Assembly (NCBI GenBank): GCA_004114245.1
Contig: QZWS01000003.1
Span: 1 to 60,474, forward strand
DNA length: 60,474 nt
Reading direction: 5' to 3'
From: Zoopage sp. CT-All
Taxonomy: Eukaryota > Zoopagomycota > Zoopagomycetes > Zoopagales > Zoopagaceae
Both the position numbers and the translations under genes were made by a program. Positions 30,710 to 41,055 of the stretch are shown one piece after another (the first letter of the stretch is position 1; each line of letters begins with the position of its first letter). The notes under the pieces were generated by a model. The model was given only the letters and a program-made list of their open reading frames with translations. It did not search any database and was not told where the DNA came from.

Positions 30710-32545
30710 TTACAACAACTCACTGTCAATCGTCGCAAGAGTCTGGAGCTCTGTGACCTGACCTTGCCAAATTCCAATCGGACGCATTCCATGCAGCGAA
30801 GGCGACTCCTTGGAGCGCTTTTCCGTCGACCTGACTGCCCCAACCAATGCCCCGAGCACCCGGTCTAAATCCTTTTGCACGCTGCCATATGGGTCCTCAT
30901 ATATAGAGCTGGCGCATAGCCTGGCAAGAATTTCTGCGGCAAGCTGAACTCGCTGGAAATCTGCAAACACCGCCGCGGCACGACCCCGAAGTACCGATTC
31001 GCGGTACACCGCTAGAATATGCCACCGCGTTGCCAAGCAGTCCCACCAGCTGCGACTACGTGTAACGGCCTCCGTGCGGGTTCGCATGAGAGCTTGTCCA
31101 AGTCGCGCACGCGTCTCTGTTGTTGCACGGCTAGTGACGCGGGTTGCCATCTCCTTGGCAGAGAACGCAGCATGATCCAGCAGCGAAGGTCCGAAGGCGT
31201 CACCCAAGTCTGGCTCCCTCAGAACTGCCTTGGTTGGGTGTATTGCGTGGGACGATTTAGCGATAATAGTGGGCTCTTTTTTAACGGGCACAGCGGCTGG
31301 CGCGACGACGGGCTTGGCAAAATCAGCATCTACGCCTCTTTTAAACGTGTCAATAATGACCAGCAGATTGACAACGACGTCTATCCATGCTCGACGACCA
31401 CGGCCGTCTTTTCCGCCATGGGAGGTGACGTCTGTAAACAGCGCTCTCCTAAACCGCATCCCGCCGTCTGGTCCAGCAAACACGCCATTATGCAGCTCGC
31501 TCAGGGCATGCATAGCGACTAGTGGCTGTTCGGTCGCATTAAGACCTTCGACGAGATACTCAAACTGCCGAGACAGCACACCGAGTGTAATGCGTTCTGT
31601 AGTAAAAACCTCAAGGGAAACGTGCATGAGCTCTAGAACGGCCAGGGCGACCGCGCCAGCCAGAGAGGCACCGAGAACCAAGGCTGGATCTGTCCAAGGA
31701 TGGAAAAGCGAAGGCGACCAAGATTCAGGCACGCTAATCGTGGTCAGCGCGAATAAAGGTGTGTAAACAGCATACTCGATAAGCCAGAATGCAAACCAAG
31801 CTGCAGTTTCATATGACCATGTCGCCATGATGGGATAAACGGCAACGATCAGCAGCGTCCAGATAATTGAATAGCCCAGACTTGTGATAAGGGCGGTAGA
31901 CAATCTATGCCTCCAAACGCGCCACTTACCCAGCTGCACTCTTGGAAACCGGATGTGTTCGCGATTCGTGACGAGATATCGAAAATGAAAGAGTGTGGCG
32001 AGGACAAGGGCATGGGTATGGATAAACGCAGCAGCAGCAGATGGCTCGTACACGCTCGTTTCGTCCGTTGACACAGAAACAATAATGCTGGTGGCCACAG
32101 AGTGTTTCTCGGCGTATATAACTCGAATGAGCGCGAGCGTAAGAGCAGTTTGTGCGATGAACAGAGATAGGGATTTGGTGGAGAATATCCGCCGAAGCCA
32201 ACCAACCGGACCGACTACCATCGGCCGTTGCACTGGAAAATATAAGGTCATGAAATATACTGCAGCACTAGTACCGGTGAGAGAGCCCGCGGCAAGGACG
32301 ACTGATGCGCAGAGAGGCAAGGCAAGCCAGAACGCGTCGAAAAGCACATCCGACACCGACACCACCGGAAACCCGGAAACCAGCAACAGCGCGGGAATAA
32401 CGCCAGCGACCATCAGCACGCAGATCTCAATTCTGCGCCTCAGAAGCACGGCGGCAGCGTGCGCAGAATACGGCGGAACCGCGGATGACATAATAGGTGG
32501 CTGAACAGAACTATCCACGTCACACAGCCTGCACTCAACATCCAT
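30710..32545 (-). CDS. NDC1: Nucleoporin NDC1 (pore membrane protein)
   Basis: Single exon, 611 residues. The N-terminal half has about six hydrophobic helices (ICVLMVAGVIPALLLVSGF, DAFWLALPLCASVVLAAG, LFIAQTALTLALI, HALVLATLFHFRYLV, SIIWTLLIVAVYPIM, VLGASLAGAVALAVLELM). The soluble C-terminal half contains MHALSELHNG and RRAWIDVVVNLLVIIDTF, the position of the conserved Ndc1 cytoplasmic motif. NDC1 anchors the nuclear pore in the membrane and, in fungi, the spindle pole body. The match is by topology, length and weak motifs rather than strong identity. It lies convergent to SGT and 195 bp from it. Confidence 0.75.
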   Translation of the reverse strand: MDVECRLCDVDSSVQPPIMSSAVPPYSAHAAAVLLRRRIEICVLMVAGVIPALLLVSGFPVVSVSDVLFDAFWLALPLCASVVLAAGSLTGTSAAVYFMTLYFPVQRPMVVGPVGWLRRIFSTKSLSLFIAQTALTLALIRVIYAEKHSVATSIIVSVSTDETSVYEPSAAAAFIHTHALVLATLFHFRYLVTNREHIRFPRVQLGKWRVWRHRLSTALITSLGYSIIWTLLIVAVYPIMATWSYETAAWFAFWLIEYAVYTPLFALTTISVPESWSPSLFHPWTDPALVLGASLAGAVALAVLELMHVSLEVFTTERITLGVLSRQFEYLVEGLNATEQPLVAMHALSELHNGVFAGPDGGMRFRRALFTDVTSHGGKDGRGRRAWIDVVVNLLVIIDTFKRGVDADFAKPVVAPAAVPVKKEPTIIAKSSHAIHPTKAVLREPDLGDAFGPSLLDHAAFSAKEMATRVTSRATTETRARLGQALMRTRTEAVTRSRSWWDCLATRWHILAVYRESVLRGRAAAVFADFQRVQLAAEILARLCASSIYEDPYGSVQKDLDRVLGALVGAVRSTEKRSKESPSLHGMRPIGIWQGQVTELQTLATIDSELL

Positions 32546-33048
32546 CTCAGCCTTTTACATTATCATGGCAGAGTTCCCGTCAAGCAGGTATGGAAAGCAA
32601 TACACTTGCTGCGATTCTGTACTGTCAGTTACTAATGTGGTAGTTGCTGAAAGTGATGACCTGGATCAATGTGAGCGTAATGACAAGTTGATCATACTGA
32701 TTTTTACATCATTAGTATAGTGCACTGAGAATGTCTACTAGTAGCAATAGTAGTTCTGCATTTTCAGTAATTATTTAACCAATATAGAGATTCTATTCTT
32801 GAACTTAATGAAATCAACAGCCTACTAGAATTAGATTATTTAATGAATTATGCTTAATTTGAACTTGCATTGCTTGGCTGTTCAAATAAGCAAGTTTATA
32901 GTATCATGCAGTAGGTATGATGCTAAAGTCATTCAATGGACAATGCAAGATATATGCTGCAAGAGGATCAGACTTTTTGAGTACCAGTAATTCTATACAG
33001 GTGTGCCAGAAAAGCAGTCAAGAATTGTATGTAGACTATCTTAAAGTA
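32546..33048. other. AT-rich island 3
   Basis: An AT-rich stretch of about 500 bp between NDC1 and the second secreted zinc-finger gene, rich in ATTATTTAA-like strings. No coding frame, RNA gene or element end was recognised. It lies at the 3' end of the secreted gene, repeating the pattern at 21160-21830 beside another secreted gene. Confidence 0.5.
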
Positions 33049-33822
33049 TTAAACTTCATTTCCCATAGAGGGAGCAGGAGCAGGAGCAAAACGGTTCATA
33101 AAAAAGTCCCAGTGCCCATTTGTCACTATATGGGAACGAGAAGCTGTGGCCTTAAACATCCCTTTACAGTCGTCGCATTGAACCTTTTGCTTGCAGCCCA
33201 TACCACGATGGTCATTCTTGCAATGATTGTACGCTTGCTCAAGTTTCACATTTTGCTTACAATGCTCGCATATGAATCTCTTCTCCTTGTAAGCAAAAAT
33301 AGCATCTTTCTGCTCCTTTGTGAATTCGTTTTTGATCTTGGCTCTGCGCTCTTTCGCTGCACGATTCCACTCAAGCCTACTTTTGCATAATCTCTTCGGA
33401 GGCATCGATTTCCTTTTGGAAATACCTTCCAGGGCTTGACTGGAGTTTTCTCTTGACGCAACTTGGCTTTTCTTGCTGTGGGAGAAATATATATGGGTGG
33501 CAGGACCAGGGATCTCTGGCTGCGGATGTATTTCGGTGAGTGGGTTGCTCGTCTGGGCCGGCGTAGAGTCTTGAGGCATCTGCGACACTTCTGGGGTTTT
33601 AATGGCAGCAGGAATTGGTGGTAGTGCCGTGGCATGCCCTGTGGATTTGTATTCATTGAAGGGAGGAATAAAGTATATGAAGCCAGGGTGAGGGGCCGGT
33701 GGATGCACATTGACCTTTGGCGCTCTGGTTGAAGCATCGAGGGAGCTTGCCTCAACGGCAGCGCATCCAGCAGTAATGGCGGCAAAGAGCACAATGCATA
33801 TTGCATGGCGGGGATTCGTCAT
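33049..33822 (-). CDS. Secreted protein with C-terminal tandem C2H2 zinc fingers (paralogue 2)
   Basis: Single exon, 257 residues. The signal peptide (MTNPRHAICIVLFAAITAGC, then AAVEASS) closely matches paralogue 1 at 6766-7983 (RAICIVLVAAITAICTSVEAS). A shorter proline-rich middle is followed by the shared linker NSSQALEGISKRK, a strongly basic stretch (KERRAKIKNEF) and the same two fingers: C-x2-C-x11-H-x4-H, HRGMGCK, C-x2-C-x11-H-x5-H. It then continues FFMNRFAPAPAPSMGNEV, a tail paralogue 1 lacks. Finger spacing is identical in both copies, arguing that metal binding is selected. A secreted protein with nucleic-acid-binding-type fingers and basic patches could act in another cell's nucleus or in the matrix; neither is shown. 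Confidence 0.8.
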   Translation of the reverse strand: MTNPRHAICIVLFAAITAGCAAVEASSLDASTRAPKVNVHPPAPHPGFIYFIPPFNEYKSTGHATALPPIPAAIKTPEVSQMPQDSTPAQTSNPLTEIHPQPEIPGPATHIYFSHSKKSQVASRENSSQALEGISKRKSMPPKRLCKSRLEWNRAAKERRAKIKNEFTKEQKDAIFAYKEKRFICEHCKQNVKLEQAYNHCKNDHRGMGCKQKVQCDDCKGMFKATASRSHIVTNGHWDFFMNRFAPAPAPSMGNEV

Positions 33823-34226
33823 CTATTGGGCGTTTCTAGTGCTTGACGGGCGAGGTGACAAAAAACGGTCGCGTGGTGCGCCTAGTTCGAGCTTCTCAAT
33901 ACGCAGCCCATTAGGATGTGCTTGAAGGCGATATAAGCGGTGCCTTGGACACGACTCCTTGTTCGTCTGGAAGCAGGGTGGGTAGTTTGAGGGAAACAAT
34001 GGTTGGCAGGCAGTACGGGTAGTGCAGGCAGTGCGGGGCTTGGTGTTTAATGCCAATGCCTCCTTATCAGTCCTCCCTGTCAGTCCTCCCTGTCAGTCAA
34101 ATGCGTTGTACACAAACCCTTCTGGTGGCCTCCCCTTTGTAACCAACTAGAAAGCCTGGCTTCCAGCACCGTCAACAGTGTTTGTGACTGCGGTATGTAT
34201 ATTAGCAGCCCACCCAACCACCCATC
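33823..34226. other. Shared upstream region with short tandem repeat
   Basis: This 404-bp gap holds the promoters of the divergent secreted zinc-finger gene and VPS1. At 34067-34092 a 13-bp unit (TCAGTCCTCCCTG) occurs twice in tandem with a partial third. A related CTCCTCCCTGTC string occurs upstream of paralogue 1 near 8070. Nothing else was recognised. Confidence 0.5.
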
Positions 34227-36553
34227 ATGGATCAAGCCCTTATCAAGCTCGTCAACCGTCTGCAGGACGCATTTTCCACCGTCGGCGTGCAGAATCCGGT
34301 CGATCTGCCGCAGATCGTCGTCGTTGGCGCGCAGTCCTCGGGCAAATCCTCGGTGCTCGAGAACATTGTCGGCCGCGACTTTTTGCCTCGTGGGACCGGG
34401 ATCGTCACCCGCCGCCCGCTCGTTTTGCAGCTAATAAACCGCCCCAGGACGCCTGCTGTGTCTGCGGACGCGGCGAATGGGTCCGCAACGCCGTCCGCGT
34501 CGCCACCATCGTCCCAGGGAAAGCGCGATGCGGCTGGGAACGACCCGGACGAATGGGGCGAATTCCTGCATCTGCCTGGCAAGAAATTTTTCAATTTCGC
34601 CCACATCCGGGAAGAGATCCAGCGAGATACAGAGCTAAAGACGGGCAGGAATGGCGGGATCTCGCCGCAGCCCATCAACCTTCGGATTTACTCGCCCAAC
34701 GTGCTCACGCTCACGCTCGTCGATCTGCCCGGGATGACCAAGGTGCCGGTCGGCGATCAGCCCAAGGATATTGAGAAGCAGATTCGCGAGATGCTGCTGC
34801 GCTTCATCAGCAAGCCCAACGCCATTATCCTGGCAGTGACCGCTGCCAATACTGATTTGGCCAACTCGGATGCGCTGAAGCTTGCGCGTGACGTTGATCC
34901 AGAAGGCGCGCGTACTATTGGTGTTCTCACAAAGGTGGACTTGATGGATTCCGGCACCGATGTCGTTGACATCCTCGCCGGGCGAGTCATCCCCCTCCGT
35001 CTTGGCTACGTCCCGGTCGTGAACCGTGGCCAGCGCGACATCGAGAACAACAAGAGCATTGCGTCGGCACTCGAAGCCGAGCGTCTCTATTTCGACAACC
35101 ATGTCTCGTACAAGAACAAGTCCCAGTACTGTGGGACGCCGTATCTCGCGCGCAAGCTCAACCTCATCCTCATGCACCACATCCGTGCCACGCTGCCCGA
35201 GATCAAGGCCAAGATTACTGCCGCGCTGCAAAAATACCAGGCCGAGCTTCTCCAGCTCGGTGACCCACTGGACGACCATGCTGGCATGCAGGCCAGCCTC
35301 GTCCTTGGCGCGGTGACAGACTTTTGCAGCGAGTTCCGCACAGTCATGGATGGATCCAGCAGTGAGCTCAGTGTGACAGAGCTTGCTGGTGGCGCGCGCG
35401 TTTCGTTCGTGTTCCACGAGGTGTTCACCAATGGCGTGCGCTCGGTGGATCCCTTTGACCAAGTCAAAGATGTCGATATTCGCACCATCCTGTATAACTC
35501 GTCGGGCTCGGCCCCTGCGCTATTTGTTGCCACTCAAGCATTCGAGGTGATCGTGAAGCAGCAGATCAAGCGGCTCGAGGACCCATCGCTCAAATGCGTG
35601 GTCTTGGTCTACGACGAGCTGGTCAGAATCTTGCAGCAACTGTTGCAAAAGCAAGTCTACCGTCGCTTCCCCGAGCTACGCGAGCGGTTCAATTCGGTCG
35701 TCATTGCCTTTTTCAAAAAGGCTCTGGTGCCTACGAATAAGCTCGTGCAGGATCTTATTTCGTACACGAGCACTCTCCCACGCCCTGCGCTGACGTCTTC
35801 TTAGGATGGAGATGATGTACATCAACACTGGACATCCCGATTTTATCAACGGCCACCGCGCCATGTCCATTGTCAATGATCGTATGGGTCGCGCGTCTGG
35901 CGGCGTCGCTGGCCTGGGCGCTGCGGACAAGCGCAGCGCCAATACTTCTGGCATCATTCCAGGCACCATCACCCCAATGGCTGCCAACCCAAATATGCCG
36001 ATCAGCACCAATGGCGGCATGTTTGCCAAGAATGACGTGAATGCGTTTTTGAACGACGACAACTCTGGCGGCGGTGTTTCCGGATTCTTTGGCTCCTTCT
36101 TTACTGGCGCCGGCGGCAAAAAGAAGAAGGCTCAGCTGGAGCCGCCGCCGCCCGTACTCAAGGCGACTGGCAACTTGTCTGATCGCGAGGTCATGGAAAC
36201 CGAGGTCATCAGTAAGTGCAAGCGTGTGTGTGCGCCTGCTGACTTGGTTGTGCCAGAGATTTTGATCCAGTCCTACTTCAACATCGTCAAGCGCACCGTC
36301 ACGGATATGGTGCCCAAGGCGATCATGCTTAACTTGGTTGCGTTTGCCAAGGACGCGCTGCAACGCGAGCTGCTCGGGGAGCTATACCGCCCCGAGGTGC
36401 TTGGGGAGATGCTCAAGGAGAGCGAGTTTACGGCCGAGCGTCGTCGTGAGTGTGTCAAGATGATTGAGGCGCTGCAGCGCGCCGATGAGGTTGGTTCGCC
36501 ATGGCTGAAGAGATTTCCTGACCTGCATCCACTAGATTGTTGCTGGAGTGTAG
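34227..36553 (+). CDS. VPS1: Dynamin-like GTPase VPS1
   Basis: Four exons, 34227-35761, 35805-36211, 36257-36489 and 36536-36553, 730 residues. Start [16 protein letters not shown] matches Vps1. GTPase motifs: G1 GAQSSGKSS (34-42), [11 protein letters not shown]3 DLPGMTK and G4 TKVDLMDSG. The middle and GED follow, including [17 protein letters not shown] and [20 protein letters not shown]. The last exon encodes only IVAGV and the stop. No PH or proline-rich domain is present, as expected for fungal Vps1, which drives vacuolar sorting, endocytosis and peroxisome fission. Closeness to Vps1 rather than Dnm1 rests on the N-terminal sequence and QLINRP after the switch region. Confidence 0.95.
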
Positions 36554-36799
36554 CTGCTGCCGGAGTGTACTTGCTGCCATTCTTTGTGCGAGACTAAAAC
36601 GATAAACATGCCGCGATTGAGTTTAGTGCAACTCTTCTCCAGCCTGCACTGTCGCCGAACGCCTGGATGCAGCAATGACTCTGGGTCAGGACAAATTCAC
36701 AATGCGGCTTTGAAGCTGCTTCTCGTCAGCTACACCAACTCCGCGTGCATTGCACATGCACAGCACTCCCATCCCAGTCACCTGCCCCTTCACGCTGCC

Positions 36800-37681
36800 A
36801 TGTCCGAGCGCTACCAACTCCTCGACAAGCTTGGCGAGGGCACCTACGCCACCGTCTTTCGTGCGCGCGTTCCCGGCACGCACGACATTGTCGCCGTCAA
36901 GGAAATCACCCTCGATCCCGAGGAAGGCGCGCCCTCGACCGCCATCCGCGAGGCCTCGCTCATGCGCGAGCTCAAGCATCCAAACATCACCCGCCTGCTC
37001 GACATCGTGCACACCGACACCAAGCTGCAGCTGGTGTTCGAGTACCTGGAGCAGGACCTCAAAAAATACATGGACATGAATGGGGGCGCGCTGCAGCCAA
37101 ACGTCGTGCGTTCGTTCGCCTATCAGCTGCTGAGCGGTCTCGCGTACTGCCACCGCGAAAAGGTGCTGCATCGCGATCTAAAGCCGCAGAATTTGCTGAT
37201 TTCGGCGCGCGGCCAGCTCAAGCTTGCGGATTTTGGTCTCGCGCGGGCCTTCGGCATCCCCGTCAACACCTTCTCGTCGGAGGTCGTCACGCTGTGGTAT
37301 CGGCCGCCCGACGTGCTGCTTGGCTCGCGGGCCTACACCACCACCATCGACGTCTGGTCCGCCGGATGCGTGATCGCGGAGATGTATACGGGAAAGCCGT
37401 TGTTCGCCGGGTCGTCGAACGATGACCAGCTCATGCGCATCTTCAGGGCCCTGGGCACGCCCACGGAAATGACCTGGCCCGGGGTGAGTCGCTACCCGCA
37501 CTGGAAACCCGACTGGCCCATGTGGCCCCAAAGAGTGCTGGCCCAGCTCCTCTCCACGATCGCATCCGACGTGTATGCCTTGGATATGCTGACACGCATG
37601 CTGCAGTACGCCCCGGATCGGAGGATTTCTGCAGAGGAGGCGCTTGGGCATGCATACTTTGCGCCGCTGGGCCAGGTCTAG
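36800..37681 (+). CDS. PHO85: PHO85/CDK5-type cyclin-dependent kinase
   Basis: Single exon, 293 residues, start at [20 protein letters not shown]. Kinase landmarks: ATP lysine in VAVKEI (K34), PSTAIRE helix (45-51), catalytic HRDLKPQN (D126), DFG (144-146) and the activation segment [20 protein letters not shown]. The serine-serine-glutamate where mitotic CDKs carry a phosphorylated threonine is the hallmark of Pho85/Cdk5, active without CAK phosphorylation. With Pho80-type cyclins these kinases control phosphate and glycogen responses. The frame continues upstream but homology begins at 36800. Its 3' end is 51 bp from the convergent PHO81 gene, whose product inhibits Pho85-Pho80 in yeast. 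Confidence 0.95.
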   Translation: MSERYQLLDKLGEGTYATVFRARVPGTHDIVAVKEITLDPEEGAPSTAIREASLMRELKHPNITRLLDIVHTDTKLQLVFEYLEQDLKKYMDMNGGALQPNVVRSFAYQLLSGLAYCHREKVLHRDLKPQNLLISARGQLKLADFGLARAFGIPVNTFSSEVVTLWYRPPDVLLGSRAYTTTIDVWSAGCVIAEMYTGKPLFAGSSNDDQLMRIFRALGTPTEMTWPGVSRYPHWKPDWPMWPQRVLAQLLSTIASDVYALDMLTRMLQYAPDRRISAEEALGHAYFAPLGQV

Positions 37682-37732
37682 ATGTCTCGTTTTCATACAT
37701 TGATACTTTACTCATATACATGCCTGTGCTTG

Positions 37733-40700
37733 CTACTCGTCGAATTCGTCCTCCGAAGCACTGCCGTCCTCGCCATTGGCGTCGCCGATATATGATAGAA
37801 TGGGCTTGGTCGTTGTATCGCCTGAAGCAGTGCTGCCGGCCATAATCAGCGTGCCGTCCCACTCAATGCCGTCAATGCCCAGCTCGGACTGTGTCGCACG
37901 CCACCCCGTGTCCCGATTTCCCTCGCCACTGCTGATCACCAGCAGGCCGCTCTGCTTCACGGTGGAAATAAGCTCGGGTGCAAGTCGAAGAAGCTGCGTA
38001 TTGCATATTAGGCCGAGGAGTTGGCTGCTCTGTGCCAGTGATATTGCAAGCTGAAGGCTCATGTCGTCCCGATGGACGCCTTCATCAACCGCGGAGCTCG
38101 TAAAGCCACCATTTAGGCACTGAAAAACGGCAACTATGCACAATATATAAATACACGCGTAGAGCCAATGCTCGCCTACAATTCGGCTGCTTCCAATTCA
38201 AGTGCACGCAGGTTCGATAGTTATACGAGCAGAGAATGATGCTTCGTCGTCGACGGCCTTCATGGACATCCAGAGCAGTCGATGTGTAGAGGTTCTCCAG
38301 AAATATGTCCACAAGCTTGTTCGTCGCATGATGCTTTTGGCTAGCATCTGGACAAAGCTCAAGGCAGAGACCAGACGACCGCTCCCACTTCTAGCCAATG
38401 ATCAGCGAAGCCCACCCAATAGATCATGCTACCACGAGAAAATCCTCAAGGCATTGAAAGGCTTGGTCTGTCCCGCCATTTACTTGGTCACGATGGCTCA
38501 ACCCAACCAACGCCTGGAAGGGAATTTCGCCGATGCATACAGTCGCGCCGTTAAACGTGGCCACGACATCGCTCTTGGCAACAATAGCGACCAAATCCTT
38601 CGTAAAGAACACCTTTTGCAGGCGATAGGTCTCTGACAATGACGACTTGACAACCACCGACGTCGAATGCTCGCCCTTTACCCCCGACATAATCAACGGC
38701 GAGCTAAGCAAACGGCTCGGAGTAATTGACAGAGGCTGTCTGCTTTGTAAGGGCAGCATCGCCGATGACAGCAACATGTCCGTTGTGGACTTCCAGTACG
38801 TCTCGATTTCACCCGCTATTTTAAGACCGGCTGACGCGGTTGGATGCACAATAAAGTGCGACACTTCCGCCGATCCAGCAATTCGGATATTCTCGTCCAA
38901 TATGGGATAAATTGAGGACGGCGACGCAGCAAGCTGGGTTGCGCTTAAAATGATGCGCCCAAGCAACCGACCGCCTCGTTGAAACTTTGCCTCTACAGAA
39001 ACCGCTGCTAGGGAGCCCTTCACCGTGAACGAGAATACGTCGGGATATCGCGGAGAAGATAGCGATGTCATCGACTGCGCGGGTTCTTCGTTTGATCTAA
39101 CCTTGACATCAACCTGCACCTCTTCGTGAGCATCGACGTCGCTATTAGCAACCTTGAACCATGTCTCGACACTGGAACCGAAAACCAGCACTAGCCTCGT
39201 CATGCTTGGCTCCAAGTAGGCATGGCCATACGTTTTGCATGGCATTAACGGCGGAGGGAGGGAGAGTTCAGGCATATCATCAGCAGCGAGAGTGGGGAGG
39301 GGGTCGTTCTTGGTCTTGACACGTTCGGATGGTTTCAATGAGGGGGAATAGAGCAGGCTCACAAATTTAGTACTGCCAAGGAGCACTGCATAATAAAGCG
39401 CAGCCCTGCCAGCGTCGTCGCAAGTCGTTGCAGCACTGCTGTTGGCGTCGAGCAGAATGATGGCACACTCGAGCGATTGGCTCCAGAGAGCATGAAACAG
39501 AGGAGTCCAGCCATTGATACAGTCTTTTGCCAGGACATCGCCACCGTGGCGACAGAGTGTCCCGACAGACTGGTGGTTTCCCATGTTCGCACACATATGC
39601 AAAGGGCTTATTCCATCGGAATCAGCATCTTGAGGAAATCCAGCAGCAAGCAGCTCTTCGAGACACGAATCATTCCTCAACGAGCAAGCAATGCGCACGT
39701 ATCCGCCCAAATCCACGCGATCGGACAGGGGACACTTCGTGACGACAGCTTTCTTAACCGCAGGCGCCAGCATTTGTACACAGGCTATATGAGCACTATT
39801 GAGAGCGAGCCGAAGAGGGTCTTCGCCCTGGCCATCACATTGGAGGATCGTAGCAGGAGCATTGCCAATGAGGAGTGACAGTATTTCATGATGGCCAAGA
39901 CTGGCAGCGTAGTGTACAGGGAGTCGGCCGTGTATATCGGGATGCTGTAACAAGAACGAATTCACAAAAAGCTTCGTTAGCGCCAAATTTCCAGATATAG
40001 CCGTCGCGTGAAGCAGTGAACGCTCGTCCGTCTCGGTCGTCAATGAAGTAGTCAGTGCTCCAGAATCGATGAACTGACGCAAAAGACCGTGCACCCAGTC
40101 GTCTGAATGGGATAAGGAAACGCAAACACCATACGTCGCATTCCACATCGCCTTATTATCGGTCATATTCACGGATAGGTGGTTGGCAATGTCTAGAGCA
40201 TGCTGCTGATTGCCCGACTTGACCGCATCCACCAAACGTTCCGACCAAGTCTGTCCGATAGCTTCAGCCGACGAAGCATCTACATCCTCGCCCTTTTGTG
40301 ACTCAACGTCGTGAATCAGCTGTTTGACTGCCACGAGCAGCTGTAGCAGCGTCTCGGCGTCAGCGAAGCATGGCTTCACCAAGACATGCTGGCCTAGGTA
40401 CGATTCCAGTGCAGCCGAGCGCGTTCGCTTGTCCCATTTTTTCAAAATTTTGCAAAACGCTAGCCTGTTAAGCGCCGTATATGCCTGTTAATGAGTGACA
40501 AAGCGCAAGCATGCAGCCGGATCTTACCTCGAGTTGGACTGTGTCCGCCAGGAGATGCCGACAAGCATCCAGAAACGACAGAGTCGAAGCTCCGCGAGTA
40601 TGCAATGCACTGAACCCAACACCACGATCCATTTTACTCCGAAGGGTCTCGTATTTTTGTCGCAGGGCGCTGAATGTGAACACATAGAATTCAAAGACCT

Positions 40701-41015
40701 TGTCCAGCTCGCGATCAATTTTGAAAAAGAATGCCACGCGCTCAGTCTTCAGAAACGCATAGTACGGATTATTGGACGAAAGGGTAGTGTCGAACGTGTC
40801 CGGCGCGTCAGTGCCGTTTGGTGGTCGGGGCGCGGCGATGGTGAACGTCGTCATCGATGCGCGCGCCTTTTCTTCAAGCGCGCTTATCACCTTCTTCAAG
40901 CCCTTGTAATCGACGTACAATGCAGCCCATTCCGGTATTCTTTGCGCTTGCAGTTGTTTGCCGAACTATGGACAACATGAGTGCCTTTGGGCCAAATGTT
41001 CTCACATGCCTTCAT
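37733..41015 (-). CDS. PHO81: PHO81-like CDK inhibitor (SPX, ankyrin repeats, GDPD-like)
   Basis: Five exons, 41015-41010, 40965-40528, 40484-38436, 38390-38180 and 38133-37733, 1034 residues. Exon 1 is only ATGAAG and its intron starts with GC (GC-AG); splicing restores the canonical MKFGKQLQ. Order: SPX domain (IPEWAALYVDYKGLKK, then LAFCKILKKWDKRTR), ankyrin repeats at about 300-520 (HGRLPVHYAASLGHHEI, DGISPLHMCANMGNHQS, NGWTPLFHAL), a beta-rich region and a GDPD-like end (RSIILCSYNYRTCVHLNWKQ, then FAVFQCLNGG). The HRG and paired acidic residues of active GDPD enzymes were not found, as in yeast Pho81, so it is probably non-enzymatic. SPX domains sense inositol pyrophosphates. Pairing with a Pho85-type CDK next door supports PHO81 over a GDE1-type enzyme. 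Confidence 0.92.
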
Positions 41016-41055
41016 CTGTCAGAGCCAAGACTGGTTAGCAAACAATGCTACGGCT

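Noticed and set aside
36584-36799. N-terminal extension of the PHO85-type kinase
   Set aside because: The frame is open but the sequence has no kinase similarity; homology begins at MSERYQLL.
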